From positions 1 to 64,000 of the forward strand of contig WEDG01007275.1 in the NCBI GenBank assembly GCA_017591395.1: a stretch of 64,000 bases of DNA. The letters run 5' to 3'. The stretch is from Schistocephalus solidus. Lineage: Eukaryota > Platyhelminthes > Cestoda > Diphyllobothriidea > Diphyllobothriidae. The position numbers were made by a program, and so were the translations under genes. Shown here piece after piece: positions 1 through 12,096 of this stretch. The stretch's first letter is position 1. The number at the start of each line of letters is the position of its first letter. The notes under the pieces are model-generated. The model searched no databases, had not been told where the DNA came from, and was given only the letters and a program-made list of their open reading frames with translations.

Positions 1-318
1 GCGCCTGTCATTCTGAAATGCTACTACAGTATTAGCCTACACTACCACCTGACCTTATTTTCCTAAGCAGTTTTGTTCTCCTACCCTCTATTCGAAAATG
101 GAGGCCTATTGAACTCTGCCTCCATTTTCAAGGTAGGAAATTTTTTCACTGCCTATTTTATAGTTCACAAATAATTTCAAAACATCACTAACTGTTGACC
201 TAACATGACAAGTTCTTCCTTTATTATTTAATATTTGTACATGTTATCTGCAAACATTTTCATAATTTTAATAAGTTACAAATGTTTGTTTAGACTGTGC
301 CTTGCCGGCGCTAACCAA
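1..318 (+). repeat. LINE family B 3' UTR fragment
   Basis: This matches, in reverse complement, the 3' untranslated part of family B elements at 56,190-56,520. It carries the same blocks: a pyrimidine-rich stretch ending in TCCTACC, CTCTGCCTCCATTTT, then CTAACTGTTGACCTA and TGCCGGCGCTAACCAAAT. It is cut off by the window start and runs directly into a family D reverse-transcriptase tail at about 319. It is non-coding. Confidence 0.75.
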
Positions 319-725
319 ATATAAATTCCAAAAGGTCCATAGCGAACGTACGCGATTGAACCTCGGAAAGTGTTTCTTCAGCCAACGAGTCCTACGACCT
401 TGGAATTCGTTCCCAATCAAGACAGTTACCGCTGACAGCATTTCTGATTTTAAAAGAAGGTTCGATGGAAAATTCCAAATTTCAAATAATATTTCACAAA
501 AGGTGACTCTCCTAGCATGATTAATTAAAGCCTGCCTTGGTTAATCTTTCGGGCTCTACCTTTCTTCCACAATGTTTCCCCTATAACCGTGAAAACGAAT
601 TATAAATTATGTTATGCTTTGACTCAAAAACATTTTAAATATCCACTATTTTTATATTGCTGTAAATGTGCAATGATAACTTTAAATTAATAAGGTCATC
701 AAGGGTAATGCATGAACCTTTCAAA
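319..725 (+). pseudogene. LINE family D ORF2 C-terminus and 3' end
   Basis: The frame ending at 520 encodes the last ~65 residues of a CR1-like ORF2. It shows SERTRLNLGKCFFSQRV, then RPWNSFPIKTV and FKRRFDGKF, the usual 'PWNxLP...SFKRxLD' ending of this clade. The same ending is seen at the 3' side of the family D copy at 47,791-48,459. Bases 521-725 match the family D 3' UTR, including the terminal GGTCATCAAGGGTAATGC motif. It is 5'-truncated, and its left junction is with a family B tail, so it is dead. Function in an intact copy would be reverse transcription of LINE RNA. Confidence 0.75.
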
Positions 726-1434
726 ATGTACAACATACAGCAAATTCTTAGTGCATGAAATAAATGCAGAATGACGTAGCACTGTGTCAGAAGTCTTTGC
801 CAGATTAGTAAGACCCTAAAACTTACCACTGACAAAAAAGTTGTTTAATGGTTCGGAAGAGCTCATTAAAAGAAAATCAGTTAATATAAAGACACTATTC
901 TTGCGAATATATTAGATTTATTGAGAATTTCTATGAAAATTACCATTTATTTATATCCACTCAATGTATTTTAATGTAGAAATGATCCATTCAACAAGTA
1001 AAACGCATCCCGAAAATTTTTTGAAATTAGGCGTGGCTATAACCGCATCTTACCTCACCTGACGATACCCACTAGGAGAGACAACGAGTAAGCAAGGTTG
1101 CCAGCGGAAAGGCTGGAAGGCTAGGAACTTGCTTTAGAATTACAGACAAGACTGAATGCTGGTAAACACAATCTGGCCATCTTCCCGGTGAATGTGTTTC
1201 AAAAGAATATGACGTTTCAAGAGAAAAAGCTTGTTGTATTAAGGACGAGGGTATTTACTTGGCTAACGCACATGCATTTGGAAGGAATCACCCAATGAGA
1301 CCAAATATTGGTCAGTAACGCCCAGTTTTCTGAAAGAATAAACCAAAGTTAACGAAATTCATCCAGAAGCGGGACAGAGCTAGTGGGTTAACGTCCAGAG
1401 GCTAGCAGAAAGGCCCAGAGCAGTGACAAACAAA
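726..1434. other. No gene recognised
   Basis: A stretch of AT-rich to mixed sequence between two LINE-derived blocks. I see no long ORF, domain, tRNA or repeat I can name. Confidence 0.5.
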
Positions 1435-1976
1435 ACCTTATATCACCAGTCATCCAAACGATGAAGTCATTTGGACGTTAAAATTCAGTGGTCAAAAGTC
1501 TAAAATTCTGCTGTTTCGTTGGATACTTATCAGCATCAGTATTTGATTCTGGATTCAAAGATGCTGAGGACTTAAGTTCATCGACGCATTTTCGTGAGAA
1601 TTTGTTTCATACGTCTAAGTGTTCAAGAGCGCATCATTTCGACGTTTCATCATCTCATTCTGAAATGCAACTGCAGTATTACCCTACTCTACCACCTGAC
1701 CTTATCTTCCTAAGCTGTTTTTCTCCTACGTTATATTCGAAAATGAAGGCCTATTGAACTCTGCCTCCATTTTTAAGGAAGGAGTTTTTTCACTGTCTGT
1801 TTTTCTAGTTTACCATTAATTTCAAAGCATCGCTAACTGTTGACCTAGCAGGACAAGTTCTGTCTACATTATTAAGTATTTTTACATTTTATCTGCACAC
1901 ATTGTCATAACTTTATTTCGTTACTAATGTTTTTTTAGACAGTGCCTTGCCGGTGCTAACCAAATATAAATTCTAA
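1435..1976 (+). repeat. LINE family B 3' UTR, near-complete copy
   Basis: A second, longer 5'-truncated family B 3' end. It runs from CCAGTCATCCAAACGATGA through the CATCATCTCATTCTGAAATG block to GCTAACCAAATATAAATTCT. The same order, inverted, is found at 56,190-56,720 and split at 54,463-54,660 plus 60,113-60,400. An 89-residue frame inside (1,488-1,757) is chance. The end lies in an A/T-rich tail, as expected for target-primed insertion. Confidence 0.75.
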
Positions 1977-2115
1977 AAAAATTAAAAAGACTGCTTAATC
2001 AAATGTGCCAGCATTCTCTTATTGGGCCGCTGGAGCATGCAATGGACTCCCTGACGACGTGATGAGTTCAGAAACTGTATAAACATTTAAATGCAAGCTA
2101 GATACTCATTTGTTG
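1977..2115 (+). pseudogene. CR1-like LINE ORF2 C-terminal scrap
   Basis: One frame reads SYWAAGACNGLPDDVMSSETV, a stop, then TFKCKLDTHL. This is the degraded 'PWNxLPDxVVxSxSVxxFKRxLD' ending of CR1-like ORF2 proteins in this window. It has an in-frame stop and no upstream domain. Too short to assign to a family. Confidence 0.5.
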
Positions 2116-2186
2116 CGACAATACTCTACATATAATGATGATTGCGTTAAAAGCAGCGCCTTGCACATCAGTATCAGTATATTTGA

Positions 2187-2320
2187 GGGAGATGTAGGTG
2201 AGTCACCTTTGAATTCCCTATTTGTACATACGAGTTGTGGTATCAAAAAAAATAGTATCTCGATATGTTGGCGAGGCCAACATAGTGGAACAAAGTTGAA
2301 AAAGAGCAGACAGTGAAAAA
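2187..2320 (-). repeat. LINE 3'-terminal stem-loop region, divergent
   Basis: The text TTTGAGGGAGATGTAGG followed by CACCTTTGAATTCCCTATTTG matches, on the opposite strand, the 3' terminus of family A (GAGGGAAATAGGCATGGGCC... at 50,252). This suggests a divergent minus-strand LINE end. What lies between 2,320 and 2,760 is not recognised. Confidence 0.4.
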
Positions 2321-2759
2321 AAACTCCCGGTGATATTTAGGAGAAAAAAACTGTCGCCCTTGGGAGGGGTCCAACGGGGGCATTTCGGAGGTCACATGAT
2401 GCTCTATTGCTGATTGCAGCGTCCGTTGAGGGATTTCAAAGGCTGAAATAGATGTCCAGATCATCCTCGGTCCATTGCGGTTCGAACCAGGGGATAACGT
2501 TCATACACCTCATGGACGACGGACGCCAGGTCCAGCTGATGCGAATACTCACGGTGTCACCAAGGTGTGTAAATAAGTTAAGCATCGAGACCTCGAGGAC
2601 CCCAGCATGGGAATAATGGGAGAATGCAAGCCCTCGAACGAAAATAACAAACAAGGAAATGTTACTCAAATATAACTAGTAGTATCATAAATGCCTTACT
2701 TTCTGACGTCACACTTGCAGCTTTCAGTTAGTGTTGTAGCTCGCACCATTATATCGATC

Positions 2760-5484
2760 TAACTTTCGCTTAAAAACCTCCAAAGGAGTCCGACATAACA
2801 ACATCCAGGGGAAGACTTTTCCAAGCTTCGACTACTCTTTTGGAGAAGAAGTACTTCCGAGTGTCTAGCCTTGCTCCAGTCACACGTAATTTGAGAGGAT
2901 GACCTCTCCAAGTTCGTTGTTTTTGCTAACTCGAAGAAATCCCTGGCACGAGACAGCAGTCCTGGATACGTAGTATGCGGAATGTTAGTATCAAGGTCCC
3001 CGAAGCTGTCTATAGTGCAGGGAAAGAGATTGAGACTCTACAGCCGTGTTTCATAGGCAGTGAGCCGTGTCAAGGACAAGTTTGGTTGCTCGCCTTTGGA
3101 CCTTTTCAAGGATGTTGATGTCCTTCGCCGCCCAGGGTCTCCAAAAGCGGATGGCGGACTCCAGCTGTGCCGCACGAATGTTCCGAAGACTTTAGCGAAG
3201 CAGTCGGTAGTGAAGGCTGCAAAAGCTCGTTTAACGAGGTACAGAATCGACATGGCTGACTTCGCTACCTTTTGCGCAATGTAGGGAGGGTTTAAGCGAA
3301 GGCGTGATCCAGACTCCAAGGTCCCTTTTTGGACATCCACTTCTTTCAATGGAATGCCATTCAGACTGTAAACCAGTACGGTTCGAAGGATTGCTTTTCC
3401 CGACTCTTATGATGTTGCACTTGCTCTCATTAAACGGCAAAGAGCCAGTCATTGGACCATTTCTGGAGTCGATTTAAGTTTGCCTGCAAGTTCTCTTCAT
3501 CAGCCGCAGTTTGAATGACGCGCCAAAGTTTGAGATCATCGGCAAACACAGCAATATCGCAGTCCAGTTCGTTGGCACAATCGTTGATGTAGACAATGAA
3601 CAGTATAGAACCGAGAACAGAGCCTTAGGGGAACACCACTCGACCTCAACTTTTAGTCGACTGTTTGTCGCTGATATGCACAGTTTGTGAGCGGCCAGTT
3701 AAAGTTTTTCTATCTATGTCAGAAGTCTACCTCTTACGCCTATGCGGTTGAGTTTATAAAAGAAGGCGGTGGTGCGGCACGCTATCAAAAAGCCTTTTTG
3801 AAGTCTATATAGACTGCGTGCACCGTATTACCACTATCGACCGTTTCAGTCCAACGTTCTAAACAGTAGAGCAAATTTGTGACGCAGGATCTACCTCTAC
3901 GGAAACCGTGCTATGCTTCGGATAGCAGATTTTTATGTTCGAAGAACTGTATTAGTTATTGCTTAATTATTTTTCCATGATTTTTGCAGCAAACTGAAGT
4001 TAGGCTGACCGATCGATAATTGTTAGCAGAGGCTCGGCTTCCACCCTTATAAAGCGGCGTAATCCATGCGGATTTCCAGTCGGCTGGTAGACTTCCGGTC
4101 TGGAAGGATGCTTGGAAAAGCGTAGAAGTGGTTTTGCAAACTCTCTCGCGAGCTCTTTCAACAGCTTGGCCGGTACTTCATCGGGACCCGGAGACTTGGA
4201 TTCCTTTAACCCCCAAAAGTTCCTTTGAGGACAGTAGTCTCGGTAAAATTAACAGTCTCGACTATTGTATCCACTTCGAAGCCATCGGTGGGGTGATCGT
4301 ATCTCGTTTCCTTTGTGAAAACCGACTGGAAAAAAATTCCGAAAGATGATTAGCCTTCGCACCGTCTTCAGTGAGGTCTATGCCCTCGGCGGTCCTCAGC
4401 AGGGGTATTGGATCCTTGTTCCGTGTATTCTGTCTGAGGTAACCGTAAAACAGTTTCGGGTTCACGGTGGCCCGGTTCAGCAGGTCCACTTCAAAAGCCT
4501 GTCTTGTTCTAAAAATAAGGCCCTTGACACGATTTCTCTGCATTTTATACGCATTTAGAGATGTAGGAGTTCCGTCCGTAAGCGATTTTTCCAAAAATCT
4601 CCGCTTTTTTTGTTAACTTCGAATTTTAAGGCCTGCGAAAGCCATCGCGGTCTGTTCGTTAACCTTTTTCTCAAAATTGGACAGTGTTTTTCCATGAGCC
4701 TGTGCATTATGTCCCGGAACGTTTCCCAGTCCTCAGTTACGTTTCAAAAGTATAAAGGTTCCCACTGGGTGCGCAGGAGTTCGGCCCTCATTCCACCGAA
4801 ATCACCTTGCCATATATTCCTTCTGATTGTTGTGGGTCTTGCTGGTATAGAAAATAGTGAGTACTCCCATCGCAGTACCACGTGGTCACTTTTGCCTAGC
4901 GGCGGTTGACACGACACTTCGTCAATGCTGTCGTGCGACTTCGTGAGAACTAGGTCCAGGCAATTGGCCTGTTGTCCTTCGCACACCCTGGTTGGAAAAG
5001 TGACGTGCTGTGTGAGACAAAGCTTTTAGTGTCGTGCTCAGAAAACAACCGTCGAAGGCTAGATCAGAACTATGTGCACAGGTCGAGCTCCAGTCGATGT
5101 GAGGCGCATTGAAGTCACCCATGATCAGGATATCCAACCGTGTGGCAATCTTTTCAAGTTCCTCTAGCAGGTAAGCATCAGCTACGGGGTCTCTTCTCGG
5201 TGGGCGGTAGACTGTCAGGACATCTAGACTTGATGTACCTGGCACTTTTTACGGATAGCCATATCGCCTCGGGAAGTAGGCGCGAGTTTATAAGTTTTGT
5301 CTAAAACTGTAATTTCTTTTTTCACGTATGTGAGTACGCCACCTCCTTTACGCTCTTTCCTGTCTTTTCTAAAAAGTTGGTAGCCAGCCATATTTACCTC
5401 TCGGTCGTCCACGTGTTGGGACAACCATGCTTCCCAACAAACATGATTCCCACATAAAGATGACCTTACATCTATATTTGCCAA
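2760..5484 (-). pseudogene. CR1-like LINE family E, decayed ORF2 (EN + RT)
   Basis: Read on the minus strand from 5,484 down, the pieces keep the order of a CR1-like ORF2. First comes endonuclease: FRKDRKERKGGGVLTYVKK, VYRPPRRDPVADAYLLEEL, then IMGDFNAPHIDWSS near 5,120, then ANCLDLVLTKS and the LGKSDHVVLRWEYSLF signature near 4,890. Next is the linker with FYGYLRQNTRNKDPIPLL near 4,440, then SPGPDEVPAKLLKELA in fragments near 4,170. The RT core, thumb and tail follow to about 2,780. Frameshifts and stops separate every piece, so no intact protein remains. Intact relatives nick DNA with the endonuclease and copy their RNA at the nick. Neighbour at 5,490 is another minus-strand LINE. Confidence 0.85.
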
Positions 5485-5489
5485 ATAAG

Positions 5490-7115
5490 GAAATGTAAAT
5501 GTTTATTTTCTTGCCAATTTGTTTGTGACTCAGGAGCATAAGGGCGAAAGCCTTAAGTCCTTAATAAAGTAAATAAAAGTGACTTAAAGTGCAGGTTACT
5601 TACGACCACACACTTCCCAACGTTTAAATTTAAGAGCCAATGAGCAGACAGTTGCTAATTCGGTTGAGCTCCTCTTGAAGTGCGTGCCTATCGGAATCAG
5701 ATCTGATGACCCACCACAATGTAACGTCGTCTGCAAACATGATGGCGCTGCAACCTAGGTCGTCGATACAGTCGTTGATGTACCTTAAGAAGAGTAACGG
5801 CCCTAAGACAGAGCCTTGCGTGAAACCCCTTAGAACCAGAGCAGTTGTTGACTTCGACGTATCCATACACACAGTTTGCAATCTTCCTGTAATAAAATCT
5901 GCGATCTATGTCAGCAGCATTCCTCTTATTCCAATTTAAGATAATTTATAGATAAGAAGTTTGTGTGGGACACTGTCAAATGCCTTCTTGAAATCAGTTT
6001 AGATGACGTCAACCCTTCCATCTTCGTCCAATGCGTGAGTCCTTTGCTCTTTCGAGAGCAATGCTCTGGAAAAACAAGAGCGATTCTGGCTGAAGCCATG
6101 CTGGAGCTCTGAGAGTAAGCGGTTTTCTTCCAGGAATTTCATGGATACCTTCTTAATTATTGATTCCGTTATTTTACAGTAAATGAAGGTTAGGCTGACA
6201 GGCTGATAATGGTTTACATAAGATCGAGCCCCAATCTTGTATATGTGGTATATATTTGCTGCCTTCCATTCGGATGGCAGTTTGCCTGATTAAAATGACG
6301 GAATGAATACACGAACAAGTGGTTTGGACAGGTCACCCGCCAATTCTTTCAAACACTTTTCCGGTAAATCATCCGGACCAGATGACTGTGTTTCTTTGAA
6401 ATTTTGCTGTTGACATTCCACTAGAGGTGTCGGGAAGAGTATACATTCAATCACTGGACGGGTATTTAAAACATTACTGTTTACATGGTCAAGCTGAAAT
6501 TCAGGTTCTCTAGCGAATTCCGAGGCAAAGAACTGACACAACTGCTCGGCTTTCTCACAATTTTCAATGACGTTAAGACAATTCTCAGCCATAGGTACTA
6601 GGACTGGGTCCTTGTTTTTTAACCGACTATTGATATAATGGAATAAAATTTTAAGCTTATTTTCCACCTGCTTGATAATTCTTGATTCCTATTTCTACAT
6701 TGCGTGACGGTTCATTTTTTGGTAGCATTTTGTTGTTGACGAAATTCCTCGAGATATCCTGCTGACCCTGTTTCCCTGAATACCTTCCATTTTTCATTTT
6801 TCATCTTTAATTGCGTGTAAAGTTCTCTTGTTAACCAGGCAGAGCGACTAGTCTTTTCTGCGCCTTCACTGGACAAAAGCTTTCAACCAGGTCAAGTGAA
6901 ACCATCTTGAAAGATCACTGGGCATCCTCTGTATTTCCTTTGATCAAACAATCCCATTTTACGGACATCGGTTCTTACTTCATCGCGTTAAAATAAGCCT
7001 TCCATTTATTTCGCTTGCCTTCCTTTCTCTTCTGGCGCTTATAATAAAGTGAGTAATCCCACAGCAGCATATTATGGTCACTCTTACTTAGGGGTGCAGG
7101 CATTTTACGCCGCAG
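5490..7115 (-). pseudogene. CR1-like LINE (family C type), ORF2 linker and RT
   Basis: Minus-strand pieces run from the end of the endonuclease (SKSDHNMLLWDYSLYYKR near 7,070) through the linker (NKLKILFHYINSRLKNKDP near 6,640, then SGPDDLPEKCLKELAGDLS near 6,350). They end in the RT core with GSVLGPLLFLRYINDC and FADDVTLWW at about 5,710-5,810. The FADD box is the RT metal-binding motif. The same text, slightly changed, recurs at 60,965-61,510, so both belong to one subfamily. Stops and frameshifts interrupt it. The 3' end near 5,510-5,560 can fold as AAGGGCGAAAGCCTT inside AGGA/TCCT arms. Confidence 0.85.
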
Positions 7116-7136
7116 TTAACTTAACTCTGAGCTAAT

Positions 7137-9340
7137 GCTTGATTGCAGGTGACTTCAATCTTCCGGAAGCTCATTGGTTTCCACCTTCCGGCCCTGCAAA
7201 GTTCGAAGACCTACTTGAGGCCAAAAATATAGGCATGTGGAACCAGGTAGTTGATTTTCCCACCAGAGGATCAAATATACTTGATCTTATTTTCTGTAGA
7301 GTTTGTCAGCCATTGTCAGTGTCACCTTCAGATCCACTTGGGAGTTCTGACCATGTTATAGTCATTTCTACACTAGAATTAGAGGTTGATCAAACTTTTT
7401 CCAAAAAAATATAGTTTTTTCCGTGATTTCAGATCAGCAAATATGGGGGAATTGCTAACACATCTAAATTCCCACGATTGGACTAACTTATTTGTATGTT
7501 TGGATGTAAATATTGTACTGATACATTGTACCAAGTTCTAGGTCCACTCATCTCTCTTTTTGTTCCCCGTTAAAAAAAATAATTAATGTCAAGGATGTAG
7601 TCTACCTCCCTTCATCATTCCGCCGTAGACTGCGTAGACTTTATCATCGTTTTCATCTACAAAACGACATTTATGTCCAGCCCTTGATCTAACAAATCTT
7701 TGAAGAGGCTAAGAGGCTGGCTGACAAAAAAACGACTAGCTGATGAGGTCAACTTTGCCGAAAACCGCACATACTGCCTATACACAAACGCGGCCGACCT
7801 ACGTCATTTGACGACTTTAGGCCATAAATGCAAAACCAATAGTCTCAAAGATCTTCGAGACCTTGAGCAAAGACAAGATGATGCGTCACCTAACAGACAA
7901 TAACCTACTTAATTCGGCTCAGCATGGGTTTCTCGAAAAAAAGTCTTGTGACATCTGCCAGCTCTCTTTCTTTGATCATGTGCTACAATCTAGAGACAGT
8001 GGTTTTGCAATTTACACCGTTTACTTCGATTTCACGAAGGCTTCTGATCGTGTTGACCATGAACTCCTCCTGCTGAAACTTGCCTCCTTCGGCATAGTTA
8101 ACAAGCTTCTGAACTTAATATCCTCCTATGTGAATGCTCGAGCACAACGTGTTTAAATTTCTGATTTTATATCCAACCGTACGCATGTGAGGAGCGGAGT
8201 TATTCAGGGTAGTATACTCGGTTAGCTTCTATTTTGCCTTTTTGTGAACGATGTTCCTGATTTTTTTCAATATGGTAGGCCCTTTATGTACGCTGACGAT
8301 TTAAAAGATGCCTATCAATATAAACCAGTCGATCGCAACATAGTGCTTGAGCTCTTCAAAAAGGATCTTCAGGCGTTCGCTCAGTGGTGTTGCACATGGC
8401 GCCTTTCGCTTTCTTGGCACAAGTTCTCCGTTATGGTTATTGGTGACATCAATCAGCCCCATATAAAAATAGATGGTCACGACCTAAATGTGCCCGGAGC
8501 AGCGAGCAGCCGTTCGCCGGCATAACTGCTGCTAGTACAGAATACCTGATCCACAACAATGAAAGGAGAAGTACTACAACGTGCACCTGTGTCAATACTT
8601 CCCTATCCTGAACTTTAATCCGTTCAATAAGCTGCAGATTTTTCTCCTGAAAACACTATAAAGAACGATCAGGAGAGTTTTAATGTCAGCTCGACCCCCT
8701 ACTGTATATCCCTTTTGACCTTGCCTGTAAACTGGCAATAAATAAATAATAAATTAATAAAGGATCTGGGCATATCATATTCTAGTAGTCTTAATCTCTC
8801 AGAGCACTGCGCCCTGATTCTCATGAAAGCACGCAAAACTACTGGGTTAATTCTCAGAAATTTTGAAACAGTCAATATAAGAATCAGCCTCAATAAAATG
8901 TATGTCAGACATAGTCCGGAATACTGCTCGTTTCTATTTATCCTTCTGCACGCTAGTGATTGGAAAAATATAGAATCAGTCCAACACTTCTTTACAAAAA
9001 GAGTTTTCTCATCAGAACACTGAAAACTGTACTACCAACAATGCTCTGAGCTTACAAGCCTCGACCCATTGTGGCTTCGCAAATTACAGAAGGAGCTATT
9101 TTTACTGTTAAAACTTTTTACCAGTTGTAACTTTAACCCTCTTTTATCTCTAAGGCAGCTCGATCACTCTCGGTGCACCAGTCATCGAGATGTACTTTTT
9201 TTCTTCCTTTGGCCCGAACCGTTAGATAACATCAGTTTTTTCGGTAAATGCTAAAGCAATCTGGAATAAGAAACCTAGAAGTATCAAAATTCAGCAAAGC
9301 TATCCTTTGTTTACGTGAGCTGTCACTAGTTTTCTACATT
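7137..9340 (+). pseudogene. CR1-like LINE family F, EN end + RT, interrupted
   Basis: Plus-strand element starting inside the endonuclease: IAGDFNLPEAHW (7,139 on), ILDLIFCRV, then PLGSSDHVIVI near 7,350. RT pieces follow: QHGFLEKKSCDICQLSF and VYFDFTKASDRVDHELLLLK at 7,920-8,080, then PFMYADDLKDAYQY with the YADD catalytic box at about 8,290. A 250-bp repeat sits at 8,500-8,757. The reading resumes with DLGISYSSSLNLSEHCA at 8,765, then SPEYCSFLFILLHASDWKN, SVQHFFTKRVFS and DPLWLRKLQKELFLLLKL up to 9,120, the usual tail of this clade. In-frame stops and frameshifts make it inactive. Confidence 0.85.
8500..8757 (+). repeat. ~250-bp interspersed repeat, copy 1
   Basis: A block from AGCGAGCAGCCGTTCGCCGG to a (TAAA)-rich tail at AATAAATAAATAATAAATT. 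It is about 85% like 9,491-9,740 by eye, including GAAAGGAGAAGTACT and TTTGACCTTGCCTGT. It sits inside the family F coding region between KIDGHDLNVPG and DLGISYSSS, so it is a later insertion. No ORF or clear tRNA head; it may be a SINE or a truncated LINE tail. Confidence 0.6.
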
Positions 9341-9490
9341 CAGGACACCTTACAAAATTTTGGGTGCTGACTCTGTGGAAGCTCCCTTCCATTCTGATGG
9401 CGTTCATGGACTGTAAATCCTTTGTCGGACTTTATGCTTAGGGCAATATTGCTGGCTCGGCAGACCTTAATCGGCTTATTCTTCAATCGA

Positions 9491-9740
9491 CAGTGAACAG
9501 CCGTTTGCCGACATACCTGCTGGTGCAGAATACTGAATCCATAAAATTGAAAGGAGAAGTACTTCACCGTGCACCTATGTCAACGCTTTCCTGTCCTGAA
9601 CTTTAATCCTTCAATAAGCTACAGTTTTGTCTCCTGAAAAAACTTGAAAAAACGATCAGGTTTTTTTCCCTGGCAGCTTGACCCTCTATTGTATATCTCT
9701 TTTGACCTTGCCTGTTAACTGGCAATAAATAAAAAATACA
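9491..9740 (+). repeat. ~250-bp interspersed repeat, copy 2
   Basis: Second copy of the block at 8,500-8,757, in the same orientation, again ending in ACTGGCAATAAATAAA. It lies between the family F tail and a minus-strand LINE endonuclease fragment. Confidence 0.6.
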
Positions 9741-9768
9741 CTTCATTAATATTAGCGAAATCCCTCGT

Positions 9769-10602
9769 TTATACAAGGTACAGGCAATTGGCTCTCTGGT
9801 TCTCTCTAAATCTCGTTAGTATGTTAACCTTATGTGCTAGAGGTTGGTCGAGAGTGAGATCCATTAGCTTGCTCTCGAATGAAGTTGGTGCAACATAAAC
9901 TGACAAATTTGCCCGGTTTACTGCAGGTGCATTGAAATTTCTAGCAACAAGCACCTCCTGGTGACTTGCTTCTTCTTTGAACAAATGAAGGAGTGACTCA
10001 TTAGCTGTATTTGGGATGTTTGATGGTCTGTAGATCGTCAATAATTGTAGGTTTTGTGAAAAATTCGTTTAAATCTTTATCCGGAAAAATTCATATTCAA
10101 GGAAAACGGCTTGCAACTCGTTCGGATGCCGAGATTCCTGTCCTTACTTATACGACCACTCCACCTCCCTGTCTATTTTTTCCGGTCTCTTAGAAAGAGC
10201 TGGTATCCAGCTATCGAAAACCTCGCTATCTACGATTTCGGCTTTGAGCCACGTTTCTGTTATCGCAACGGAATTGTGGGTTCGGTCTGAGACCAGTGCC
10301 TTGAGATCATCTATTTTCGAAAGAAGACTCGGAGCATTGGTATACAAACATCACAATTTAGACTGGGTAACTCCTCCATATAGACTTTTACTCATTTTTT
10401 GCGATTGAATGCTAGGATCTGCCAGTTCTTTCCGAGACGAACTGGTGTCCATCCCACCCACGCTGATGTCTGATGAGCGGTAGTCAACCGAGATCTGGAG
10501 CGCCTTCCTTTTGTTATACGAGCTCTGTGCAGTTGGGTATTTCGTATTTAGTGTCCTCCATCTCGATGAGGACCCGTCTTGATGATGTACGGGGTCTGCC
10601 AC
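9769..10602 (-). pseudogene. CR1-like LINE endonuclease (ORF2 N-terminus)
   Basis: Minus-strand frames read YTNAPSLLSKIDDLKALV and VAITETWLKAEIVDSEVF (10,144-10,347), then TIYRPSNIPNTANESLLHLF, ARNFNAPAVNRANLSVYV and ENQRANCLYLV (9,769-10,041). These are the CR1-type apurinic endonuclease blocks: YTNAxSL, ITETWL, YRPP, GDFNAP (here ARNFNAP, so the catalytic Asp is lost) and RANCLDLV. Upstream, 10,351-10,602 looks like the variable N-terminal linker. There is no RT downstream, so this copy lacks its 3' part, which is the reverse of normal 5' truncation. Confidence 0.75.
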
Positions 10603-11036
10603 AAGAAAGGCCTCTTATTCACTTTTATTTTCCCCATCCTTTATTTAGAGCCATATTCCCCCTGTTCGGTTCTCCTCTTCAGTTCTGTTCTCAGCAGCCT
10701 CATTTTGTGCCTTTCCGTCAGTTCGTAATACGGCTGAAAAAACACATCCCTGTGTGAGCTACGGAGAGCCATTCGCCGTTCTAGGAGGCCTGAAGCCTGA
10801 ATATCATTTTAAAGAATCATTTTAGGAGACCTCTGTAATTATAGTTTATATGAAGCACCCGCTTTCCCTAAACGGAATGCTTTGTGCACGGTAGCTTATT
10901 CGCCATCTCAAAGAATCAAATTTTAGTATACTCAGAACAGACTGAGGGTATGTTCTACCTTTTCCTTGACAATCAGATAAGTGTACTCGGGAGCCCCTTT
11001 AATAACGAGATAGCGTTTTCGGTTAAAACGCCTGTT

Positions 11037-11780
11037 TCATGACTTGGCGCTCTTATTTGTTGAAATGGCATCAGTATCAGCAAGCATTCTATTCTGATCG
11101 ACGAAAATATTTGCATCAGTATGAGCAGTGATACCTAAAGTTAATGTCGAACCCCCATTGGGAACCTCGTCAATTTTTTCTGTACTTGCTTCTGCATCAG
11201 CAGCAGAGCATTCCGCTTGAGCAGCTATCGTTAAAAACGAGCTTTGTTCGGAGTTGGAACCCATGTTTTTTGTAATCATCTTGGCCTTTTTGACTTCGAA
11301 TTCTTCGTCTTTGGTCCTTAAAATTCGACAAGATTTCAACGCCACCTATTGGTGAATCCTCCTGCCACGATGCCGCATATATTTGTGTATCCAGAGCATA
11401 ACTGCTTTTGTTTGATCGGGATGACAGTGGTAAGGTATATGAGTTGGTTTAATCTCTCTTCCGATGGACGGAAATGTAAACCAATTAACTGAGCTCTGTA
11501 GATGCAATGATGTTTACCTCTACATTAGATATTCTTGAGGAAGCTAGATTTGCATACATAATTTATTTTGATGGAATTCTCGTTGTTACGGGTGTTTCTG
11601 CCAGAGGAACAATAAACCTTCTCTTTTAGATCGAACATTTCTTGTTTCAAGTTACTTTTTTGTTTCTCAATCAATAGGAGTTTCTGTTGGAGACTTAAAC
11701 ACCCCATGCAATTTTCGTCCTCATAGGTGACATTCTTTAGTGTTATCAGGTGTTTTGCCCGCTTGGCAGGTGAAGAAGTA
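11037..11780 (-). pseudogene. Possible LINE ORF1-like coiled coil
   Basis: The minus strand carries a CMGCLSLQQKLLLIEKQKSN stretch near 11,640-11,710: a CxxC pair followed by a heptad-like Leu/Lys-rich helix. This is a common layout for CR1-like ORF1 proteins. A second frame, 11,037-11,345, is Ser/Ala/Glu-rich and unrecognised. Position just upstream (in the minus sense) of the endonuclease at 9,769-10,602 fits an ORF1 of the same element. Similarity to the CxxC-coil at 46,401-46,580 supports this. A host gene fragment cannot be excluded. Confidence 0.35.
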
Positions 11781-12096
11781 GTAACCGAATATCAGTCTTT
11801 GAATCCTTTTCTGTTTTTTATTCTATTTTTTATCCAGATTTCAGTGTGAACGTGGCGTTGCCACATGGTTTTTCAGCCATGGTTCGACTCTAGACCTCAG
11901 TATTATGTTTTTTCCCGCGCAGATGAATCCTGAGCGTCGGTGTTTTTCCTACCTCTTAGGATTCTATGCATATGAATTTAATTTATAAATGGGCTAGGGT
12001 TCATTAAAATTCAGCAGTCAGACTTCTTGGAACCATGCAAGGATGAAGCCTTAGATGTGACTTCTCCTTCCCCGATTAAAAGCAGATTAAACCAAT

